In this document: positions 42,325 through 50,494 of the stretch, one piece after another
Layout: each line of letters opens with the position of its first letter
How positions within the stretch are numbered: the stretch's first letter is position 1
Assembly: GCF_008180155.1 (NCBI RefSeq)
Contig: NZ_VSZS01000059.1
Location: forward strand, 124,001-188,000
DNA: 64,000 bases
Source: Neoaquamicrobium microcysteis
GTDB taxonomy: Bacteria; Pseudomonadota; Alphaproteobacteria; Rhizobiales; Rhizobiaceae
Direction of reading: 5' to 3'
Position numbers and translations under genes: made by a program
The notes under the pieces: model-generated
Seen by the model: only the letters and a program-made list of their open reading frames with translations
Database searches by the model: none
What the model was told of the DNA's origin: nothing

Positions 42325-42361
42325 TGCGAAGCCTGTTTGAGATGTCGCGTATGCCTTCCGT

Positions 42362-44025
42362 TCAGCCCTGAAAGGCGCGGGCGATGATCGCATCCATGTC
42401 GACCGACGCCGGGAGCGTGCCGTAGGTCCTGCCGCCTGCATCGCCGAGGCGCGTCATGCAGAACGCGTCGGAAACTGCGTGTGGAGCATGGCGGATCAGC
42501 ATTGCGGCCTGTATGGCCAGCGCCATTTTCTCCGCGAGGTAGCGGGCGCGGATTTCCGGCATGTGCTCGTCATAAACCATGCGGCGGCACTCCTCGACCG
42601 TCGCGTCAAGGCGCGAATCCTCGCCGCGAACCGCGTCCAGCTCGGCGAAGAAGACGTCGCCCGAGAGCGGCTCCTTGCGAAACGCTCGGATGATGTCGAG
42701 GCTGATGACGTTGCCTGGTCCTTCCCATATGCCGTGGATCGGCGCCTCGCGATAGACCCGCGGCATCACCGATTCCTCGATATAGCCCGGCCCGCCATGC
42801 GTTTCGAGGCATTCGTGGACAAAGGGAACGACGCGCTTGTTGACCCAGTATTTCGCCACGGCAACGGTTATGCGCCCGAAGGCGCGCTCTTCCTCGCTCT
42901 GCGTCGAGGAGTCGAAAGCGCGCGCGATGCGCATCATCAGAGTGGTCGCGGCTTCCGACTCGAGCGCCAGATCGGCGATCACGTTGCGCATCAGCGGCTG
43001 GTCGGCCAGCCTGCGCTGAAAGGCGGTGCGGTGACGAGTGTGGTGGATGGCTTGCGTCAGCGCCAGTCTCATCATGCCGGTCGGAATCAGCGCGCATCCG
43101 AACCTGGTATGCAGCATGAATTCCATCACGGTCGGGATTCCGCGCCCTTCCTCGCCGACCAGCCATCCGTGCGTTTCCTCGAACTCAAGTTCGGTCGAGG
43201 GGTTCGACCTGTTGCCGAGCTTGTCCTTGAGCCGCTCCAGCGAGATCGGGTTGCGTGTCCCGTCGGAAAGCCAGCGCGGCACCAGAAAGCACCCCGGACC
43301 CTTCTCGGTCTGCGCCACGACGAAGATGATGTCTGCCCCCGCTGCCGAGCAGAACCATTTATGGCCAGTCAGAAGATACTCGTTGCCGGGGCCGGGTTGC
43401 CCCGCGGGCGTCGCGAAGGTGGTGTTGCGGCGTATGTCGGAGCCGCCCTGCTTCTCGGTGGACGTGAACGCCATGGTGATGCTGTTCTTCTCCCCATGCG
43501 GGATCGGACGGGGATCATACTCGGTGGACACCATCAAAGGTTCCCACACCTTGGCGAGGTCCGGCTGCTTGCGCAGCATCGGCACGATTCCGTAGGTGAT
43601 GTCGACGGGGCACAGCACGCCGCATTCGAGCTGCGAGAAGAGTATCTCGGCCGCGCCACGTGCGACATGCGAGCCCGGCCGGTTGGCGCGCCATGGCAGC
43701 GCATGAACCTCATGCCTGAAGGCCAGCCCGAGTATATCGTGCCAGGCCGGATGGAACTCGACCGTGTCGACGCGCTGTCCGAACCGGTCGAAGCGGCGGA
43801 GCTCGGGCACGATCCGATTAGCCAGAAGCGTCTTTTCGATCCACTCGGGAGCGAACACCTTGCCGCCCAGTTCGGCCAGGTTCCCGGAGGCCCATTCACC
43901 CCCTCGCGCGCCACGGCTTCCCTGAGGACGGTGTCGTTCTCGTAAGCATTCGCGAATTCAAGCGGAGGCGGCTGGTTCTCCACCGTGTGGGTCCGAAGCC
44001 GCGACCGCGGTTGCAGGTACGACAT
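42362..44025 (-). pseudogene. AidB-like acyl-CoA dehydrogenase, frameshifted near N-terminus
   Basis: The N-terminal frame from ATG 44025 reads RTHTVENQPPPLEFANAYEN, then LREAVAREG. The main frame continues WASGNLAELGGKVFAPEWIE to the C-terminus. The switch lies at a run of five C on the plus strand (43899-43903); a sixth would restore one reading frame of about 554 codons, the usual AidB length. The rest is intact: ITMAFTSTEKQGGSD, HKWFCSA and ETHGGPGYIEES are typical of the AidB-like acyl-CoA dehydrogenases that use FAD. It ends the left catabolic operon. Restart at the GTG at 43858 would lose the N-terminal helix. A sequencing slip in the homopolymer is possible. Confidence 0.8.
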
Positions 44026-44082
44026 TGCACGCCTCCCATGGCTCGAACGCCTGCACCACGGGCTTCTCCGGGGCAGATCCGC

Positions 44083-45618
44083 TCACTGTATCGAAGCTCG
44101 ACCGTGCCGGGCTTTCGCTGCGGAGCGATCGACGCGGCCGTTCTGGTCCCGAGGCAGGGCATCGGCGAAAATGATCTTTCGTGGCCGCTTGTAGCGGGCG
44201 ATGCGGTTGCCGGCGAACTCGGCAAGCTCTTCGACTTCGGGGGTTGGTCCGTGCGCGACGACGAGCGCGACGACGACCTCTCCCCATTGCGGATCGGGCA
44301 CACCGAACACCACCGCCTCCGTCACCGACGGATGCTGGAGTAGGGCGTGCTCCACTTCGGCCGGATAGACGTTCTCGCCGCCGGTCTTGATCAGTTCCTT
44401 GGCCGGCGTGCGGCCGGCATAGTGCAGAGCGCCGTCGCCGACCAGCTTTCCAAGATCGCCCGTATGGTGCCAGCCATTGCGGAAGACGACGGCGTTCTCC
44501 TCGTCGCGCCGCCAATAGCCGCTCATGACGATCGGGCCGCGCACCACGATCTCGCCGACCGTTCCCTGGGCCGCCGGCCGGTCCGCCTCGTCGACGATCG
44601 CGATTTCGCAAAGCGGGCCTTGCGTGCCGGACGAGCCGGGCCGGTCCCGCGCCATGCCGATCGTCACGATGCCGGTGGTCTCGGTCTGGCCGAAGCCTGT
44701 CCAGAAGCGCGCCCGCGGCCATTCGGTTTCGAGCCGTTCCACGACGGAAGGCGCTTCAAGGCCGAGACAGGTCTTCAGCGAGGAAAGATCGTGCCCGCCC
44801 GCCTGCGCGGCGTCCAGGATCGCGGCGAGCATAGGCGGAAAGGAACCGATCGTGGTGACGCCTTCAGCCGCGATCACCGCGGCGGCGTCCGCAGCGTCGA
44901 AACGCGGCCGGACGACCGTCGCGCCGCCGGCGAACTGCACGGCGAAGGAGAAGCCGAGACCCATGATATGAAAGGCGGGCAGGTTGCCGAGAAAGACGTC
45001 CGCGGGCGCGAGGCCGGTCGCCAGGCAGAGCTGGGCAGCGGCGGCGATCATGTTGCCATGGGTTATCATCGCGCCGCGGGCAACGCCGTCGACGGCGGCC
45101 GTGTAGACCAGCAGCAGCACGGCATCCGCCTCCGGCGGTGGCGGCAGGACGCCCCCAGGCGAGGTGGCGGCCGCCTCGAAGCCGACAAAGGCGCCCGCTG
45201 GTTCTCCCATGGTCGCCGCCAGCTTCAGCGGCGCGACGCCCGCGATAGTCGATGCAACGGCCATGGTCGCATCATCTGCGATCAGAACGGCCGGCTCGCA
45301 ATCGGCGACGATGCCCGCGAGTTCCGCTTCGGAGAGCCGCCAGTTGAGGGGAACGACGATCGCGCCGAGCCGGGCGGCCGCGCCGAGCAAGGTGTGGAAC
45401 CCGATATGGTTCTCCGCCAGTACGGCTATTCGGTCGCCCGGCAGGACTCCGAAGCCGGCAAGCCAGGTGGCGAGCGCCTCGCACCTGGCCTTGTGGTCGC
45501 CATGCGTAGTGATTGCTTCGCCATGGCGGAAGGCGGCCGCCTCGCGCCTGACCGCCGAGTTGCGCGCGATCACACTCCAGACGGTGAAATCCCGAAGCCC
45601 TTTCACGATCTCCCCCAT
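44083..45618 (-). CDS. AMP-dependent synthetase/ligase with altered P-loop
   Basis: A 511-residue ANL-superfamily enzyme. The usual A3 loop YTSGTTGxPKG is YTAAVDGVARGAMITHGN here, without the Thr/Lys residues that hold ATP phosphate. Later motifs are normal: FGQTETTG, HHTGDLGKL, GRTPAKELIKTGGENVYPAE and the end LPRDQNGRVDR, where Arg-rich sequence replaces the usual GK. It probably activates a carboxylic acid to its CoA ester, as other genes of the operon suggest, but activity is open. The ATG at 45618 begins 10 bases after the esterase stop. Confidence 0.82.
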   Translation of the reverse strand: MGEIVKGLRDFTVWSVIARNSAVRREAAAFRHGEAITTHGDHKARCEALATWLAGFGVLPGDRIAVLAENHIGFHTLLGAAARLGAIVVPLNWRLSEAELAGIVADCEPAVLIADDATMAVASTIAGVAPLKLAATMGEPAGAFVGFEAAATSPGGVLPPPPEADAVLLLVYTAAVDGVARGAMITHGNMIAAAAQLCLATGLAPADVFLGNLPAFHIMGLGFSFAVQFAGGATVVRPRFDAADAAAVIAAEGVTTIGSFPPMLAAILDAAQAGGHDLSSLKTCLGLEAPSVVERLETEWPRARFWTGFGQTETTGIVTIGMARDRPGSSGTQGPLCEIAIVDEADRPAAQGTVGEIVVRGPIVMSGYWRRDEENAVVFRNGWHHTGDLGKLVGDGALHYAGRTPAKELIKTGGENVYPAEVEHALLQHPSVTEAVVFGVPDPQWGEVVVALVVAHGPTPEVEELAEFAGNRIARYKRPRKIIFADALPRDQNGRVDRSAAKARHGRASIQ

Positions 45619-45628
45619 GGCCGCCCGG

Positions 45629-46390
45629 TCACGCCGACACGTTTTCCGCGAACGCCACAGCGCGGCGGTTGATCTCGTCCCGGTCGTAGTCGATCGTGGC
45701 GACGTGGAAGCTCCTTTCCAGTTCGACATGATCGACAGGACCGCCGAGCGTCTTCCTCAGCAGTTCGGCCGAGCCGGGCGGGATGACGTGGTCCTGCGGG
45801 CTGTGCAGGAGCAGGGCGGGTATCCTGATGTCCGGCAGCCCGGCTTTCAGTTCGGCTATTCCCTCGACCAGCGAGATGAGGCCGGCGGCGGGGCTGCGGT
45901 CGTATCCCAGTTCCTTCGAGTTCGGATCGGCGACGTCGCCGGCCACCGCCGGCAAGTAATGCTCGCCGGCCGCCAGCACGGCTTTCGCGCCTTCCACGAA
46001 GGCGGTGAAATCGTCTGCTTCGGCGGCCGGATTGACCAGCACGATACCCCTGATCTGCGGATACCGGCTGGCGAGCCACAAGGTGAGCGAGCCGCCCATG
46101 GAAAGACCGGCAACGACCACGCTGTCGGTGCGGTCCGCGAGTTCGTGCCAGGCGGCGTCGGCCGCCTCGGTCCAGTCGCTCCAGCGATAGTTCACCATGT
46201 CCTCGACGGCGGTGCCGTGGCCGGGAAGGCGCGGCAACTCCACGGTGAAGCCGGCCTTCGCGAACGCCTCGGCCAGCGGCCGCATGGATTGCGGGCAGCC
46301 GGTGAAGCCGTGCAGCACCAGCGCGCCACGGCCGTCGCCCTTGGCCGAGAAGGGCTCGGCGCCGGCAAGAACCTCGAATCGTGCGTTCAT
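45629..46390 (-). CDS. Alpha/beta hydrolase (carboxylesterase, Est30-like)
   Basis: A 253-residue esterase of the monoglyceride-lipase/carboxylesterase type. The oxyanion region LVLHGFTGCPQSM comes early, the nucleophile Ser is in GLSMGGSL, the acid in LLLHSPQDHVIP and the His in RSFHVATIDYD. No signal peptide is present, so it is cytoplasmic. In the operon it could hydrolyse an ester or acyl-CoA intermediate of the imported compound. Spacing to the transporter ATPase gene upstream is 45 bases. Confidence 0.88.
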   Translation of the reverse strand: MNARFEVLAGAEPFSAKGDGRGALVLHGFTGCPQSMRPLAEAFAKAGFTVELPRLPGHGTAVEDMVNYRWSDWTEAADAAWHELADRTDSVVVAGLSMGGSLTLWLASRYPQIRGIVLVNPAAEADDFTAFVEGAKAVLAAGEHYLPAVAGDVADPNSKELGYDRSPAAGLISLVEGIAELKAGLPDIRIPALLLHSPQDHVIPPGSAELLRKTLGGPVDHVELERSFHVATIDYDRDEINRRAVAFAENVSA

Positions 46391-46435
46391 CGTCGTCCTC
46401 CAGGAATGTGAAATGAACTGGCGGCGGGCGCCCGT

Positions 46436-47293
46436 TCAGCCGAGCCAGCGCTTGCGGCGGCGATAATGCTTCACTTCGCGAAAGCTCTTGCGCTTCCCCT
46501 CCTTGTCGAGGCCGAGATAGAATTCGCGCACGTCCTCGTTGGAGGCGATCTCCTCGGCCGAGCCTTCCATGACGATGCGCCCGGTTTCCATGACATAGGC
46601 GGTGTCGGCGATTTTCAGAGCCGCGCGCGTGTTCTGCTCGACGATGAGCAGGCTCAGCCCGTCGGAACGGAGCGTGGCGAGGAGCGCGAATATGTCTTCC
46701 GTGATCTTCGGGGCAAGGCCCAGGGACGGCTCGTCCAGCAGCATCAGCTTCGGCTTCGACATGAGACCCCGGCCGATGACCATCATCTGCTGCTCGCCGC
46801 CCGACAGGTAGCCGGCGGTGCGCTTTCGCAGATCCGCCAGACGCGGGATGGTCTGATAGACATACTCGATGCGCTGGCGTGCCTCCGCCCCGCTCTTGAG
46901 GGTGGAACCGCCGGCGACCAAGTTCTGTTCGACGGTGAGGTGTGAAAGCGGTCGACGGCCCTCCATCACGTGGCTGATGCCACGCCGCACAATCCTGTCG
47001 GCGACGACACCGGATATACGCTCGCCGCCAAACACGATCTCTCCTGAGTTCACCTCGCCATTCTCGGCAAGCAGTATGCCGGAAATCGCCTTCAGCGTCG
47101 TGCTCTTTCCGGCTCCGTTTCCGCCCAGAAGCGCCGTGCAGCCACCTTGCCTGACTGCAAGGCTGATGCCCTTCACCGCGAGCACGATGCCGTTGTACAT
47201 GGCTTCGATGTTCTTAAGCTCGAGAAGTGCAGGGCTGGGGAGGCCCTGCATGTTTCCGTCGCTGCGGGCGGCGCTGGTCACGGGTGTCACCAC
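46436..47293 (-). CDS. Branched-chain amino acid-type ABC transporter ATPase (LivF type)
   Basis: A 285-residue ATPase: Walker A GGNGAGKST, Q-loop region, signature YLSGGEQQMM, Walker B LMLLDEPSLGLAP and His switch VEQNTRAAL. It is longer than plain LivF by a basic tail ending VKHYRRRKRWLG, shared with the LivF at 53721-54539. The GTG at 47293 overlaps the binding-protein gene by seven bases; an internal Met at 47251 is a second option. Transporter genes for this complex lie upstream: binding protein, LivM, LivH and LivG. Confidence 0.92.
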   Translation of the reverse strand: MVTPVTSAARSDGNMQGLPSPALLELKNIEAMYNGIVLAVKGISLAVRQGGCTALLGGNGAGKSTTLKAISGILLAENGEVNSGEIVFGGERISGVVADRIVRRGISHVMEGRRPLSHLTVEQNLVAGGSTLKSGAEARQRIEYVYQTIPRLADLRKRTAGYLSGGEQQMMVIGRGLMSKPKLMLLDEPSLGLAPKITEDIFALLATLRSDGLSLLIVEQNTRAALKIADTAYVMETGRIVMEGSAEEIASNEDVREFYLGLDKEGKRKSFREVKHYRRRKRWLG

Positions 47294-48510
47294 CTCTTCA
47301 CATTGGCCAGCGGCACATCACTTGCCGCCGTGGTGTACCGGCCGTCCCTGACGGTTCCGATGTTCACGGTCGCGCCTTCAGTGGGGAAGGTCGCGTCAGC
47401 CGTGAAGGAGAAATCGGGGATAACGCCCATATTGCCGACCGCCGTCTCGGTGATCAGAACCTCGCGAACCTTCTCGCCGGTCAGGTCGTCGGGGCCGTAT
47501 GCGTTGATTGCAGCTTCAATGGAGCGAACCGATAGGATCGCCTGAGCGATGCCCTGAAGCGTCAGCACGCCCCATGGCGCCTCCAGTCCATACTCCGACG
47601 CGAGCAGATCGTAGAATTCCCGTGCCGGACCCGTCGCGTCCTCGGTAGCGACGGCCATGCCGTAGACCTCGAAGTCGCCCTCGACCTGGTCCAGCCCGCC
47701 AAGCGTCTGTCCAGCGGTGGGTAGCGAGTTGTGGCTCGACGTCACGATCGGGATGTTCGCTCCAAGCGCCTGAAGTGCGCGCTTCGTCGCCACCACCGTT
47801 GCCGTGTTCGAATTTACGAAGATGACTTCGGCGCCCGCGTTGACCATGCGGCGCATGGGCGCGGTGAGGTCGGTCGGCTGCGGAGCATCCCATATGACGT
47901 CGACCATCGCAGCCTTGTCCGGATTCTCGCTTATGAACGCCTGAATGCCGTCGTGCAGATCGACCGTCAGCAGCGCCTGTTGTGAACCGACGAGGCCGAC
48001 CCTGATCGGTTCGGAACGGCCTTGGGTCTCATAGAACCAGTTCAGGAAGCCGCCATATTCGTGGGCGTAAGTCGCGCGCGGGAAGAAGACCCAGGAATCG
48101 TCGACCCAGCCTGCATGCGTGGCGCCGCCGACCGCCATCATCACCACCTTGTCCTCCGGCAGTCGCTGGGACAGTGCGGCGATATCGGTCGACCCGGTGC
48201 TGCCGATGATGAGGGGGTTGAGTTCGGACAGTATGCCCGGCCACAGGCTGGCGGCCTGCGCCGCGTCATAGCGCGTATCATAGGTGCGGGTGCCGATCTG
48301 GACGCCGAGATCCTTGCCCACTTCGGCATTCCACCAAGCGAAGACCGCCTCGCGCCCGGCATGGACCGGCCTCATGATGTTGGCGAATGGCCCGGAAAAG
48401 TCGGAAAAGAGGGCTACATTATAGGTCTTTTCCTGGGCAAAGGCCGGTATGGTAATCGTTCCGGTCGCCAAAGCGACCGCGAGGCCGAAGGTTCGTCTGT
48501 TAAAGCGCAT
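47287..48510 (-). CDS. ABC transporter substrate-binding protein (Liv/Leu type)
   Basis: A 407-residue periplasmic binding protein with signal peptide (to about residue 20, IPAFAQ) and the Peripla_BP_6 fold: VALFSDFSGPFANI, GSTGSTDIAALSQRLPED, VGLVGSQQALLTVDLHDG and VIFVNSNTATVVATKRALQ. It captures the substrate for the LivHMGF complex encoded around it. GGAGG lies upstream of the ATG at 48510. It is only distantly related to the two binding proteins of the right operon, so the two systems may take up different compounds. Confidence 0.9.
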   Translation of the reverse strand: MRFNRRTFGLAVALATGTITIPAFAQEKTYNVALFSDFSGPFANIMRPVHAGREAVFAWWNAEVGKDLGVQIGTRTYDTRYDAAQAASLWPGILSELNPLIIGSTGSTDIAALSQRLPEDKVVMMAVGGATHAGWVDDSWVFFPRATYAHEYGGFLNWFYETQGRSEPIRVGLVGSQQALLTVDLHDGIQAFISENPDKAAMVDVIWDAPQPTDLTAPMRRMVNAGAEVIFVNSNTATVVATKRALQALGANIPIVTSSHNSLPTAGQTLGGLDQVEGDFEVYGMAVATEDATGPAREFYDLLASEYGLEAPWGVLTLQGIAQAILSVRSIEAAINAYGPDDLTGEKVREVLITETAVGNMGVIPDFSFTADATFPTEGATVNIGTVRDGRYTTAASDVPLANVKRW

Positions 48511-48547
48511 TTCCAGTTCCTCCATTGGTCCACTGCTTCTTTTCCGC

Positions 48548-49606
48548 TCAGGCGTGTGGATAGGGCCAGAGCCGGTATGCCTGCTTCAGCTTGTTCCAGC
48601 GATGCATCAGCCCCTTCGGCTCGACAATGAGGAAGAAGGTGATGAGCCCGCCAAGGACCAGGTTCATCCCCGCGAAAACGAGCTGGCCGCCGAATGCGGG
48701 GAAAACCTCATTGAGAACGGGGCCGAGCGCGGTGACGAGTTCCTGCAGTCCGCGCACCACGACGGAGCCAACGATCGCCCCGACAATCGAACCGATGCCG
48801 CCGATGATGATCATCGCGATCATCCATATCGAATTGAACAGGGTGAACTGCTCGACGCTGATGAAACGAATGTAGCTTGCCCACAATGCGCCACCGACGC
48901 CGGCGTAAAAGGCGCCGATCAGAAAAGCCAGAACCTTGGCGCCGACCACGTTGATGCCCAGTATTCCCGCGGCGACGTCGTCCTCCCGCACCGCCACGAA
49001 TGCCCTCCCGTAGCGGCTCCGCACGATGCCGAATGCGCCACAGACCATGATGATGCAGACGATGAGGTTGAGGTAGTAGATGCTCGTTTCCGTGGTCAGC
49101 CGCAGGGAGCCAATCGAGGCGGCGGGAACCGAAAGGCCATGCGAGCCACCGAAGAGATCCGTAGGAAGATTGACGATCGCGAGTTGGAACACGAACTGCG
49201 CGGCGATGGTGGTCAATGCGAGGTAGAAGCCCTTGATGCGCGCGGCCGCGATGCCGAACAGGAGTCCGAACACGGCGGCCGCTACCCCGCCGAGCGGGAT
49301 GCATAGCCAGAACGGCGCGCCGGCGCGCGCGAGAGCGGCGGCGGCGAACGCGCCCACGCCCATGAATGCCGCCTGTCCGAGCGTGATCTGTCCCGCATAA
49401 CCCATGGTTATCTGAAGACCCACAACGACGATCGCGGTGATCAGGATGCCGTTGCCGATCGCCGTCAAGCGCGTGCCGAATATCAACGGCAGGACGAACA
49501 GGAATGCGACGAACAGGCCGAGCGCGACCCATTGCTTGCCGGTGCGCACCAGCGCCCGGTCGGCGGCGTAGCTTTCCGCGAAGACGCCGGATGGAAGGAG
49601 CGCCAT
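48548..49606 (-). CDS. ABC transporter permease (LivM type)
   Basis: A 352-residue membrane protein with about nine helices and the LivM pattern GYAGQITLGQAAFMGVGAFA, then AAARIKGFYLALTTIAAQF and IAMIIIGGIGSIVGAIVG. The hydrophilic N-terminus has about 25 residues and the C-terminus ends with a soluble tail (KGLMHRWNKLKQAYRLWPYP). It forms the channel with the LivH-type permease, whose gene ends three bases upstream. Confidence 0.92.
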   Translation of the reverse strand: MALLPSGVFAESYAADRALVRTGKQWVALGLFVAFLFVLPLIFGTRLTAIGNGILITAIVVVGLQITMGYAGQITLGQAAFMGVGAFAAAALARAGAPFWLCIPLGGVAAAVFGLLFGIAAARIKGFYLALTTIAAQFVFQLAIVNLPTDLFGGSHGLSVPAASIGSLRLTTETSIYYLNLIVCIIMVCGAFGIVRSRYGRAFVAVREDDVAAGILGINVVGAKVLAFLIGAFYAGVGGALWASYIRFISVEQFTLFNSIWMIAMIIIGGIGSIVGAIVGSVVVRGLQELVTALGPVLNEVFPAFGGQLVFAGMNLVLGGLITFFLIVEPKGLMHRWNKLKQAYRLWPYPHA

Positions 49607-49609
49607 GTC

Positions 49610-50494
49610 TCAGACCCTCTCGATCGTTTTCCAGCCGAACAGGCCGGAGGGCCTTATAAGCAGGATGAGCAGAATCAGGATAAAGGGAACGACCGAAGCG
49701 ATGTTGAGGCCCAGCCACGGGTCGAGATAGTATTGGGCGAGACTCTGCGCGACGCCGACGAGCGCACCCGCGACAATCAGGCCGGTGATGGATTCGAGGC
49801 CGGCTAGCAAGGCGACCGGGAGCGCGGCGAAGGCGATGTCGGCGGCGTGGAGGTTGAGCGAGCGGCCGCTCAGGTAGACGCATGCCGCGATCGCGGAAAT
49901 CAGCGCACCGATGATCCATGCCAACGACATCGACTTGCGCACCGAGATCCCGAGGGAAAGGGCGACCTGCTGGTCCTCGGAGACGGCTGTGAGAGCGAGG
50001 CCCGTGCGCGTATGGTTGAAGAACCACGACAAGCCGAAAGCCAGCACGATCGTGATGACGCCGCCTATTACTAGCGCTTGAGACATGATGATATCGCCGA
50101 CGATGACAGGCCTAAGAGGGAAGACTACGGGAAAAGCCCGCGTTTCAGCCCCCCAGATGATGATGATCAGTCCGCGCATGAGTATAAGCAGCCCGACCGT
50201 GATCATCACCATGGAGAAGACGGACTCACCTACCAGCCGGGACAGGAAAAGTCGGTCCAGCACGTAGCCGCAGATGGCGGCGCCGATGAAGGTGACGGGG
50301 AGTCCGATCCATAGCGGCAGCTGACGATCGATCACCACCGCCCACATCAGGAACGCACTGAACACGATCAGTTCGCCCTGCGCGAAATTGAACACCTTGC
50401 TGGCGCGGTATATGACGACGAATCCCATAGCGACGAGCGCATACAGAAGGCCGATCAGCACGCCGTTGGCGACACTGTTGACAAACTCGATCAT
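49610..50494 (-). CDS. ABC transporter permease (LivH type)
   Basis: A 294-residue permease of the LivH group: NGVLIGLLYALVAMGFVVIY, SKVFNFAQGELIVFSAF, LTAVSEDQQVALSLGISV and FAALPVALLAGLESITGLIV. About eight membrane helices. Its ATG overlaps the stop of the upstream acyl-CoA ligase gene by four bases. Confidence 0.92.
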   Translation of the reverse strand: MIEFVNSVANGVLIGLLYALVAMGFVVIYRASKVFNFAQGELIVFSAFLMWAVVIDRQLPLWIGLPVTFIGAAICGYVLDRLFLSRLVGESVFSMVMITVGLLILMRGLIIIIWGAETRAFPVVFPLRPVIVGDIIMSQALVIGGVITIVLAFGLSWFFNHTRTGLALTAVSEDQQVALSLGISVRKSMSLAWIIGALISAIAACVYLSGRSLNLHAADIAFAALPVALLAGLESITGLIVAGALVGVAQSLAQYYLDPWLGLNIASVVPFILILLILLIRPSGLFGWKTIERV

